Under the pieces are notes generated by a model that was not told the origin of the DNA, ran no database searches, and saw nothing but the letters and a program-made list of their open reading frames with translations. Shown in pieces: positions 1 to 5,555 of a stretch of 5,639 nucleotides of DNA (positions within the stretch are counted from its first letter, which is position 1; every line of letters starts with the position of its first letter). The position numbers and the translations under genes are program-made. Source of the DNA: Candidatus Roizmanbacteria bacterium (GTDB lineage Bacteria > Patescibacteriota > Microgenomatia > UBA1406 > GWC2-37-13); assembly GCA_026395455.1 (NCBI GenBank), contig JAPLYR010000056.1, forward strand, positions 1 through 5,639. The letters are read 5' to 3'.

Positions 1-384
1 CATATGCCAGTATGGTCGCTCGGTATCTCATTTTCTACTTCAATGTTCATTCAAGTGGGAATACTATTTTTTCTTCTTCAAAAAAGAGCACTCTTTACGT
101 TTGGTCCGTTCCTCATTTCATTAGGAAAGATTATAGCGGCAGGAGTCATTGCTGCTCCAATCCCTTATGTGCTTATTAAACTTATGGATAATCTTCTTCT
201 TGATACAACACGCACAATCAATATTCTCTTCCTTCTTGTTATTAGTGCAACTGTATACTTTTTGTTATACTTATTTGTAGCTTGGTTTATTGGGATCCAA
301 GAACTCTCCATTATTGCACAATTGACCATAAAAGCAAAAGAGTTCCAGAAAAAAATTACTGAAATGTACACCTCTTATGACTAG
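1..384 (+). CDS. murJ: MurJ/MviN-family lipid II flippase, C-terminal part (gene starts before the window)
   Basis: This is the last 127 codons of an integral membrane protein. The frame is open back to base 1 (the codon before the ATG at 4 is CAT), so that ATG is probably internal. Three long hydrophobic segments are visible, at about residues 5-25, 35-60 and 73-98 counted from that Met. They are separated by a short basic loop (QKR) and by a stretch containing LDTTRTIN, followed by a charged cytoplasmic tail. The arrangement and the LDTTRT...GIQEL pattern resemble the last helices of MurJ/MviN, a 14-helix MOP-superfamily protein that flips lipid II across the inner membrane for peptidoglycan synthesis. 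Its stop (TAG 382-384) lies inside the next gene, and mltG follows in the same operon, which fits a cell-wall role. Only the weakly conserved C-terminus is present, so another MOP-family exporter (a polysaccharide flippase, for example) remains possible. Confidence 0.68.
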   Translation, partial: HMPVWSLGISFSTSMFIQVGILFFLLQKRALFTFGPFLISLGKIIAAGVIAAPIPYVLIKLMDNLLLDTTRTINILFLLVISATVYFLLYLFVAWFIGIQELSIIAQLTIKAKEFQKKITEMYTSYD

Positions 385-1639
385 TAACGATCAAAAAAAT
401 GCGGTTCACTCAATTCAAAAAGAGCTTCTTGGAAAAAAGCTTAGCTATCATGAGATTTACAATCTGATGGACCAGATTTCACATAAAAAATTAAGTGATA
501 TTCTCACCACTTATTTTGTCGCTGCATCATTTAAACAGGGATACGGGCAAGAAGAACTCTATCACTTTACCAAGGCAATGGTTGAAACTGGTAACAGACT
601 TCACTTTAAAGGAATTGTTGCGGACAAGCACTCTATTGGCGGAGTATCTGGCACACGTGCAACAATGATTATTGTTCCTATTGTCGCTGCAGCAGGATTT
701 AAAATACCAAAAATTTCATCACGCGCAATTACCACCCCTGCTGGTACTGCTGATGCTATGGAAGTGTTTGCTGGCGTTGAGTTTACCAGTGATCAGTTGG
801 AAGATATTGTAAATACAGTGGGTGGGTGTATTTGTTGGAATGGTCGTCTGGGAATCGCACCGGCTGATGACATCCTTATTCACATTGAAGAACCGCTCGC
901 ATTTGAGTCATTCGACAAAATTATTGTTTCGGTCATGGCAAAGAAAATTGCTGCATCAACCACACATCTTGTGTTGGATATCCCTATCGGTAAGACAATG
1001 AAAATTGTCCATGAAAAAGATGCACAAAAAGTTGCACGTAAATTTCAAATGTTAGGAAAAAAATTTGGCATGGAAGTTATTGCAACGATTAATAAAACAA
1101 GGGAACCTGCCGGATATGGCATTGGTCCTGCTCTTGAAGCAAGAGACGTCTTAAAGGTCCTTGAACAGACAGAGGATAGACCAAAAGATTTAGAAGAACG
1201 CGCACTCTACCTTGCAAGCATCCTTCTTGATATGTGTTTTAAAGAGGCAAAAATGGATAAACAAGGACATATTGTTGCCAAAGAGATTCTTCAGTCTGGG
1301 GAAGCACTCAAAAAATTTAAAGAAATTGTAAAAGCACAGGGAGGATCTCCTCATATATCTTCAAAAACAATGAAATTAATGAATAAGAAACATACAATTT
1401 ATAGTGATAGAATTGGATATATAAAAGATATCAACAATCATAATCTCAATAGTCTTGCAAAAATGCTTGGCGCACCAGACGACAAATATGCAGGGATTGT
1501 ACTTCTTAAAAAAATTGGGGATTCTGTAACTTTGGGAGAACCTATTGCAGAATTTTATACCAAAAATGCTTATCTTTTAACGGAAGCTGAATCATCATTA
1601 CAAACGTTTCCAATTCATGTATTGGACACTCATATATGA
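377..1639 (+). CDS. deoA: AMP phosphorylase / thymidine phosphorylase family protein, archaeal type, short N-terminus
   Basis: A 420-residue nucleoside/nucleotide phosphorylase of the glycosyltransferase-3 fold. Members cleave a nucleoside or nucleoside monophosphate with phosphate, giving a free base and a phosphorylated sugar (ribose 1,5-bisphosphate for AMP phosphorylase). Phosphate- and substrate-binding motifs are clear: DKHSIGGV at 83-90, SSRAITTPAGTAD at 114-126, SVMAKK at 185-190, and LDIPIGKTMK at 200-209 with K209. The IPKxSSRAIT..PAGTAD wording is that of archaeal AMP phosphorylase and type-2 thymidine phosphorylase, not of E. coli DeoA. Hand alignment to the Thermococcus enzyme needs a constant offset of about 79, so the N-terminal domain is absent. 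The frame is closed upstream by TAA at 329-331 and the ATG at 377 is its first start codon. The position matching the archaeal proton-donor Asp is E177. The gene overlaps the upstream gene by 8 bases and mltG by ATGA, with no clear Shine-Dalgarno, which suggests translational coupling. AMP versus thymidine specificity cannot be settled from sequence alone. Confidence 0.88.
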   Translation: MTSNDQKNAVHSIQKELLGKKLSYHEIYNLMDQISHKKLSDILTTYFVAASFKQGYGQEELYHFTKAMVETGNRLHFKGIVADKHSIGGVSGTRATMIIVPIVAAAGFKIPKISSRAITTPAGTADAMEVFAGVEFTSDQLEDIVNTVGGCICWNGRLGIAPADDILIHIEEPLAFESFDKIIVSVMAKKIAASTTHLVLDIPIGKTMKIVHEKDAQKVARKFQMLGKKFGMEVIATINKTREPAGYGIGPALEARDVLKVLEQTEDRPKDLEERALYLASILLDMCFKEAKMDKQGHIVAKEILQSGEALKKFKEIVKAQGGSPHISSKTMKLMNKKHTIYSDRIGYIKDINNHNLNSLAKMLGAPDDKYAGIVLLKKIGDSVTLGEPIAEFYTKNAYLLTEAESSLQTFPIHVLDTHI

Positions 1640-2595
1640 AAAAATTTAAAATTCTTTTTTTGCTAATCGCGCTTATTATTCTTGGCATCTATTTCATGTA
1701 TACGGAAGGATCACTCCCCGTTGATAAGAGAAATACTGGATCGACTATCTTTAAGGTGGAAAAAGGTGACGGACTATTTTCCGTTACAAAAAAATTGGCA
1801 TCCGAGGATCTTATTAGAAATAAGCTCATTTTTACTGTCATTGCATTCCAGAGTGGAATTGATAAAAAAATACAAGCTGGTGAATTTAAACTCTCAAAAA
1901 AAATGTCTGCACAAGAAGTTGCCGATGCACTTACTCATGGGACTGTGGACGAATGGATAACTATTGTTGAAGGACTTCGTAAGGAAGAGATCGCACAAAA
2001 GCTTGCTCAAACATTTACCTTTTCAGAAATAAGCTTCATTGAACAAGCAAAAGAAGGGCAACTTTTTCCTGACACCTATCTCATTCCAAAAACAGCAACA
2101 ATGGAAACTATTATCCAGCTAATGGAGACAAATTTCCAAAAAAAGATGGCAGAGGCTCGTGCTGAACGACCATTTGAAAAACGTTCAGATCGAGAAGTCC
2201 TGATCCTTGCATCTTTGGTCGAACGAGAAGCAAAATTTGCAGATGATCGACGACTTGTTGCGAGTATTATTTTAAAACGAGCACAAAGTGATTGGCCATT
2301 ACAACTTGATGCAACAATCCAATATGGACTAGGATATCAAAGAAAAGAAAAGACATGGTGGAAAAGAGACCTTGCTATAGAAGATCTCAAAGTTGATAAC
2401 ACTTACAATACCTATGAACGAAAAGGGCTGCCTCCTGCTCCTATTTGTAATCCTGGACTAGATTCGATAAAAGCAGCACTTGCGGCTGACCCAAACACGC
2501 CTTATTGGTATTATGTAAACGATAAAAAGGGAAGAATTCAAGTTGCAAAAACACTTGAAGAACATAACGAGAATATTCGAAAGTTTGTACAGTAA
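1636..2595 (+). CDS. mltG: Endolytic murein transglycosylase MltG (YceG-like)
   Basis: A 319-residue single-pass inner-membrane enzyme that cleaves nascent glycan strands and thereby ends their elongation. A short basic N-terminus (MKKFK) is followed by a membrane anchor at about residues 6-22, with the rest outside. Residues 37-102 form the LysM-like YceG subdomain (IFKVEKGDGLFSV, AGEFKLS). The catalytic domain has the family landmarks: ITIVEGLRKEEIA at 108-120, GQLFPDTY at 141-148, LASLVEREA at 191-199, where E196 matches the catalytic Glu of E. coli MltG (E218 from memory), LQLDATIQYGLG at 222-233, and NTYERKGLPPAPICNPGLDS at 258-277. Length is normal for the family and no key residue is missing. 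The start codon overlaps the stop of the phosphorylase (ATGA). The segment between the LQLDATIQY and NTY motifs is longer than in E. coli and contains TWWKRDL, as I recall from Parcubacteria-type MltG. It works with the murJ-like flippase upstream in peptidoglycan growth. Confidence 0.95.
   Translation: MKKFKILFLLIALIILGIYFMYTEGSLPVDKRNTGSTIFKVEKGDGLFSVTKKLASEDLIRNKLIFTVIAFQSGIDKKIQAGEFKLSKKMSAQEVADALTHGTVDEWITIVEGLRKEEIAQKLAQTFTFSEISFIEQAKEGQLFPDTYLIPKTATMETIIQLMETNFQKKMAEARAERPFEKRSDREVLILASLVEREAKFADDRRLVASIILKRAQSDWPLQLDATIQYGLGYQRKEKTWWKRDLAIEDLKVDNTYNTYERKGLPPAPICNPGLDSIKAALAADPNTPYWYYVNDKKGRIQVAKTLEEHNENIRKFVQ
2524..2559 (-). terminator. Candidate terminator of the minus-strand ftsK-hydrolase operon, inside the mltG 3' end
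   Basis: A perfect 7-bp inverted repeat (TTCAAGT at 2537-2543, ACTTGAA at 2553-2559) with a 9-base loop. On the minus strand it is followed by a pyrimidine tract, TTCTTCCCTTTTT, at 2536-2524. It lies about 37-72 bases past the stop of the minus-strand hydrolase gene, where a terminator is expected since no intergenic space exists. The stem is short and A+T-rich and the T run is interrupted, so this is a weak candidate that could be chance within coding DNA. Confidence 0.28.
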
Positions 2596-3336
2596 TCAAT
2601 TACCACTTAGACATCGTTGGAGAATGTGGGTTATTCTTCGAATATTTTTTTCAACATCCCCATCACGCATGAATGCATGAGGAAGTGTATCGTCTTCAAT
2701 ATATAATCCCCTATTCTTATTTGGAGTATTTTGGTAAAAAGATTTCACCATGTCGTTATTAAGGCGAGTATATTTATTCTTATTGTCAATTCCTCGATCA
2801 TGCATTTCCACATACCCTTCTACCCCATAATTCCTTATGGTGAAATTGACTACATTTATTTTTATATCTGATGATATGTGTTGAAGTAATGTCGATGATG
2901 TTGGGTTCGATGGAAGATAGGGTTGTAAACCTGTCCATGTTCTTGCTTCTTTCACAGTAATTTGGGTATTGATGTAATGGTCTGCAGGATCAAGAAAGAC
3001 AATATTTTTTATGTGTCGATGGAACTGTGGATTAATGAGGATATGCGAAGAGCTATATGCTCCATTACTTGTTGCAACAAGCGTAATTTTACTCTCATCT
3101 GTTTCAAGGATTGACTTAATCACCCATTTTAGATCGTCTATTTGCTGAGAAAGAAGAAGGTTTTTATGATCTTCAACACCACGAAAGGAAAAAGTTATAA
3201 ATTTGTAATGAGGGAATGCTACAACGAGTTGTGTTATGAGAGAAGTAAAGGAATCTTTTGAATCTCCACTACCTCCCACAAAAAGAATAATAGACGAAGA
3301 TGTTGGATCACCAAAAAAACGAGTAGGAATGCTCAT
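2596..3336 (-). CDS. Alpha/beta-hydrolase-fold protein of unknown substrate
   Basis: A 246-residue protein with no signal peptide or membrane segment. Several features point to an alpha/beta-hydrolase fold. A strand runs into IILFVGGSGDS (16-26), like the oxyanion-loop region. The nucleophile elbow is LVATSNGAY (86-94), reading A-x-S-x-G with S90 as candidate nucleophile in place of the usual G-x-S-x-G. A later strand ends in FLDPADHY (114-121). DTLPHAF (216-222) places H220 near the C-terminus, where the catalytic His normally sits. The acid is uncertain; D180 (MHDRG) or D184 are possible. I do not recognise a specific family; esterase, lipase or dienelactone-hydrolase-like activity are all open. 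The ATG lies 2 bases after the ftsK stop, so the gene is probably translated from the ftsK mRNA. Its TGA directly abuts the TAA of mltG on the other strand. Confidence 0.72.
   Translation of the reverse strand: MSIPTRFFGDPTSSSIILFVGGSGDSKDSFTSLITQLVVAFPHYKFITFSFRGVEDHKNLLLSQQIDDLKWVIKSILETDESKITLVATSNGAYSSSHILINPQFHRHIKNIVFLDPADHYINTQITVKEARTWTGLQPYLPSNPTSSTLLQHISSDIKINVVNFTIRNYGVEGYVEMHDRGIDNKNKYTRLNNDMVKSFYQNTPNKNRGLYIEDDTLPHAFMRDGDVEKNIRRITHILQRCLSGN
2632..2651 (+). terminator. Candidate terminator of the plus-strand murJ-mltG operon, inside the hydrolase 3' end
   Basis: A 5-bp hairpin (TATTC at 2632-2636, GAATA at 2640-2644, 3-base loop) runs straight into seven T's at 2645-2651, about 37 bases after the mltG stop. 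The same right arm also belongs to a longer perfect inverted repeat: AATATTCGAA at 2572-2581 pairs with TTCGAATATT at 2637-2646 across a 55-base loop. The stem is A+T-rich and short, and the DNA also codes for the C-terminus of the opposing hydrolase, so confidence is low. Confidence 0.33.
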
Positions 3337-3338
3337 AG

Positions 3339-4337
3339 TTACATTGGCATTTCTTCTGACACTTCTGCTGAGGATGTTCTCTTTATTATTTCTCTTGGTT
3401 TGCCACTTCCTGTTGCTGGTCCAATGTATCCCGCCACTTCCATTTCATCAATGATTGCAGCGGCACGAGAATAGCCAATTTTGAGTTTCCTTTGGAGGAA
3501 CGATGTTGATGCTTTTCCAGATTGAATAACGATGTCTAAAGCCTGATTAAAGAGTGCGTCTTTATCGGAATTCCCTCCAACCCCTGATGAACCTGGAAAT
3601 CCTCCAACGGTAATACCTGGATCAGTTTCCATAATTTCTTCTGTATAGTGGACTTCAGGAGACTGTGCTCGGATAAACTTTGTTAGTTCTGTAACTTCTT
3701 TTTCTGTAATAAATGGTCCTTGAATACGTTTTGGTTTTGCTTGGTCAGGGGGAAGGAATAACATATCAAGTAATTTTTCTGCACCTGGCATGTCAATGAT
3801 AACGCGAGAATCTATCATAGAGGAAACATTAAATGCAAGTCGCGCTGGAATATTTGCCTTCATAAGTCCCGTAATAACATCAACTGATGGTCGTTGTGTT
3901 GCAAGAACCAAATGAATGCCTGTTGCTCGCGCGAGTTGTGCAATTCTTGTGATAAGTGTTTCCACATCATTACCAGCGAACATCATCAAATCTGCTAACT
4001 CATCAATCATAAATACAATATATGGCTTTTTTTCTATCCCAGGAATTTGATTATAACTATCTAAATTTCGTGCATGTACTGCAGCAAATTGCTTATAGCG
4101 CTCTTGCATTTCATTTACCGTCCAACGCAACGCACGAAGCGTAACTTCAGGTTCATTAATAACTGGAGTTAACAAGTGTGGAATACTATTGTATGCTGCC
4201 ATTTCTACTCGTTTTGGATCAACCAAAATAAGCCGTAATTCTTCTGGACGAGTGCGGAAAAGCATGGTGCTAATCCACGCATTGATGATGACCGATTTAC
4301 CAGACCCAGTAGTACCGGCAATTAAGCAGTGAGGCAT
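3339..4337 (-). CDS. ftsK: DNA translocase FtsK, motor and gamma domains (downstream fragment of a split ftsK)
   Basis: A 332-residue fragment holding the RecA-like motor of FtsK/SpoIIIE, the hexameric ATPase that pumps DNA through the closing septum toward XerCD/dif. Walker A is GTTGSGKS at 8-15. The DPKRVEMAAYNSIPHLLTPVI segment starts at residue 40. Walker B is YIVFMIDELADLMM at 106-119 (D112, E113). ATQRPSVDVITGL is at 146-158. Residues 260-318 form the C-terminal gamma winged helix that reads KOPS, including KIGYSRAAAIIDEME at 286-300. The fragment starts at an ATG only 5 bases after the stop of the upstream part. However, family-conserved codons (SGEPIATSIGK) lie in its frame before that ATG, so the start is probably not ancestral. 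Near residues 187-193 it reads EKLLDMLF where relatives have LLGxGDML, so three residues are missing. The stop is 2 bases before the hydrolase gene. The product is ATPase-like but lacks membrane and alpha domains. Whether it is functional as a separate chain is uncertain. Confidence 0.88.
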   Translation of the reverse strand: MPHCLIAGTTGSGKSVIINAWISTMLFRTRPEELRLILVDPKRVEMAAYNSIPHLLTPVINEPEVTLRALRWTVNEMQERYKQFAAVHARNLDSYNQIPGIEKKPYIVFMIDELADLMMFAGNDVETLITRIAQLARATGIHLVLATQRPSVDVITGLMKANIPARLAFNVSSMIDSRVIIDMPGAEKLLDMLFLPPDQAKPKRIQGPFITEKEVTELTKFIRAQSPEVHYTEEIMETDPGITVGGFPGSSGVGGNSDKDALFNQALDIVIQSGKASTSFLQRKLKIGYSRAAAIIDEMEVAGYIGPATGSGKPREIIKRTSSAEVSEEMPM

Positions 4338-4391
4338 TTTCCCTATACTTGTTGCAATGGGCTCTCCACTGGATTCTTTGTAAAGACATCA
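4338..4391 (-). other. Frameshift/deletion junction that splits ftsK
   Basis: The upstream frame ends at TAG 4345-4343, while the downstream frame is open from just after a TGA at 4391-4389. Bases 4379-4355 read as FtsK-like in both frames: KNPVESPL in the upstream frame (compare FRDNPSPL in E. coli, from memory) and KESSGEPI in the downstream one (compare KDIAGEPV). From the Phe codon at 4384 to the Met at 4337 there are 47 bases. The E. coli protein has about 27 residues (81 bases) there, so roughly 34-40 bases, a number equal to 1 modulo 3, are missing, including the conserved LTVxLGKD strand. An AGGGA stretch at 4345-4341 could act as a ribosome-binding site for restart at the ATG. No homopolymer is involved. 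The cause may be a real deletion or collapse of a short repeat in assembly. Confidence 0.8.
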
Positions 4392-5476
4392 TGTTCAAGG
4401 AGACTTTTGAGAGTCACGATCTGAGATCGCACATTAGGTATCTCAATACCCACCATCGCGCGCCCTGGAATAGGAGCTTCAATACGAACCTGTCCTGTAG
4501 GAGCTGCAATTGCAAGTGCGAGGTCATTTGCGAGGGCGGTAATACGTGAAAGTCGTGTTCCACTTTTGATTTCAATACAGTATTGAGTAACTGCTGGTCC
4601 TTTATTTTGTTCGGCTACTCTTGCCGAAATACCAAAGCTATCTAGTGTTTTTTCAATTGTCGCAGCAATATAGTTTACATCTCCTCTATCTGCCTCTGCT
4701 TGTTTTACAGTACTTAACAAATTAAGGGGAGGAAATATCCAAGTAGAACCACTTTGAGTGAGAGGTTTTATATAGAGATCCTGTGTCGATTTTACATTGC
4801 CAGTCTCAACTTGATTAGTAGGTTGTTTTTCATTTTTCCTTTTATCTTCTACATATTCTATCAATGGTTCTTCCTTTTTCTTCATGGGTACCTTTTTATC
4901 GGTAATAAACTCACCTTTTTGTGCTGGACTCTGTTGTGGGTGAAGTGCAGGATCAATTGATGATTTTATAGATTTAAAAACCTTAACAATAAGGGTGGTC
5001 AGTCCTGTGAGGAGCACATCAAATGAAGTATCAAGAAAAAGTATAATGCCAATTCCAAGTAATGTTAGGAAAAAAAGTGTTGCTCCGAGAAATGAAATAT
5101 TATCTTTCAAAACAGTATTAAATAAAGTACCCCACATTCCCCCTTTCAACAATCCACCTAATGAAAGAAAAATAAAAAAAAGTCCAATGGTAATGGTGGG
5201 ACGAAGTAATGGTTTTTTTGAATGAGTAATGACGTGAGTCGCCGAGAGTATGATAAGTGTAGGGACAAAGAAAGATATAACTCCAAATCGCTCGACAAGA
5301 AAACCACGAATAGCTGAAAGCAATTTACCATCAATAGTTGAACCAAATGGTAGTAGTGAAAGAAATAACAAAATCCCTCCCAAAAAGAGAACTAATCCAA
5401 GCATGAGAAAGACTGTTCGGGCATTTACTTTCGCTTTAATAAAGGGAATTTTGATGATACTTTTTTTTCTTGCCAT
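4343..5476 (-). CDS. ftsK: DNA translocase FtsK, membrane and alpha domains (upstream fragment of a split ftsK)
   Basis: A 377-residue fragment that anchors FtsK at the division site and starts its motor. A basic N-terminus (MARKKSIIK) precedes four hydrophobic helices at about 22-43, 60-82, 93-112 and 127-149, with a possible fifth weaker segment at 151-166. A charged, Lys/Glu/Gln-rich linker follows (about 168-245), much shorter than in E. coli. The alpha domain begins at WIFPPLNLL (246-254). It continues through FGISARVAEQNKGPAVTQY (281-299) and GTRLSRITALANDLALAIAA (306-325) to RIEAPIPGRAMVGIEIPN (331-348). The frame then stops at VESPLQQV, just before the point where Walker A should follow. 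The ATG at 5476 is preceded by a promoter only a few bases away. The fragment has no ATPase site of its own, so it can work only if joined to, or assembled with, the downstream fragment. Confidence 0.9.
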   Translation of the reverse strand: MARKKSIIKIPFIKAKVNARTVFLMLGLVLFLGGILLFLSLLPFGSTIDGKLLSAIRGFLVERFGVISFFVPTLIILSATHVITHSKKPLLRPTITIGLFFIFLSLGGLLKGGMWGTLFNTVLKDNISFLGATLFFLTLLGIGIILFLDTSFDVLLTGLTTLIVKVFKSIKSSIDPALHPQQSPAQKGEFITDKKVPMKKKEEPLIEYVEDKRKNEKQPTNQVETGNVKSTQDLYIKPLTQSGSTWIFPPLNLLSTVKQAEADRGDVNYIAATIEKTLDSFGISARVAEQNKGPAVTQYCIEIKSGTRLSRITALANDLALAIAAPTGQVRIEAPIPGRAMVGIEIPNVRSQIVTLKSLLEHDVFTKNPVESPLQQV

Positions 5477-5484
5477 ATCAACTC

Positions 5485-5514
5485 ATTCTAGTACATTGAG
5501 TACCCCTGCGTCAA
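5485..5514 (-). promoter_or_regulatory. Sigma-70-type promoter for ftsK
   Basis: On the minus strand TTGACG (-35, 5514-5509; 5 of 6 consensus) is separated by 18 bases from TAGAAT (-10, 5490-5485; 5 of 6). The -10 ends 8 bases before the ftsK ATG at 5476, so transcription would begin about 1-3 bases before the start codon and the mRNA would be nearly leaderless. No Shine-Dalgarno could then act. The position, immediately after a terminator-like hairpin and before a gene, supports the call. Confidence 0.62.
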
Positions 5515-5527
5515 CACGGCTTCAAAC

Positions 5528-5555
5528 AAGCTCACATCCCTTAGGACATGAGCTC
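5528..5555 (-). terminator. Terminator-like hairpin around the stop codon of the upstream minus-strand gene
   Basis: Minus-strand RNA can fold into a 12-bp stem (5555-5544 with 5539-5528) closed by a four-base UAAG loop. Three of the pairs are G-U wobbles that become A-C mismatches in plus-strand RNA, so the structure favours minus-strand transcription. The UAA stop codon of the gene ending at 5541 sits in the loop. The tract after the stem is only moderately U-rich (GUUUG), so termination may be weak. It lies just before the ftsK promoter. Confidence 0.5.

Noticed and set aside
165..371. Minus-strand open frame opposite the murJ-like gene
   Set aside because: It lies wholly within a well-supported membrane-protein frame and is preceded by no promoter or ribosome-binding site.
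1637..1639. UGA read as glycine (Gracilibacteria/Absconditabacteria code)
   Set aside because: TGA ends the phosphorylase and hydrolase genes at sensible places, and no gene here has an internal TGA.
3236..3454. Plus-strand open frame across the ftsK-hydrolase boundary
   Set aside because: It is antisense to two clear genes, and its hydrophobic, Leu-rich translation resembles no protein; it is a shadow of their codons.
4338..4391. Programmed -1 ribosomal frameshift joining the two ftsK parts
   Set aside because: No X-XXY-YYZ slippery heptamer lies in the shared open stretch (only a weak A-AAG), and a slip alone would not restore the missing LTVxLGKD codons.
4754..5225. Plus-strand open frames opposite the ftsK linker and membrane region
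   Set aside because: Their composition mirrors the opposite-strand codons and no domain or start signal is visible.
5459..5470. Run of eight A's at codons 3-6 of ftsK as a slippage or phase-variation site
   Set aside because: The frame is intact through it, the codons give a normal basic N-terminus, and such runs are common in A+T-rich genes.
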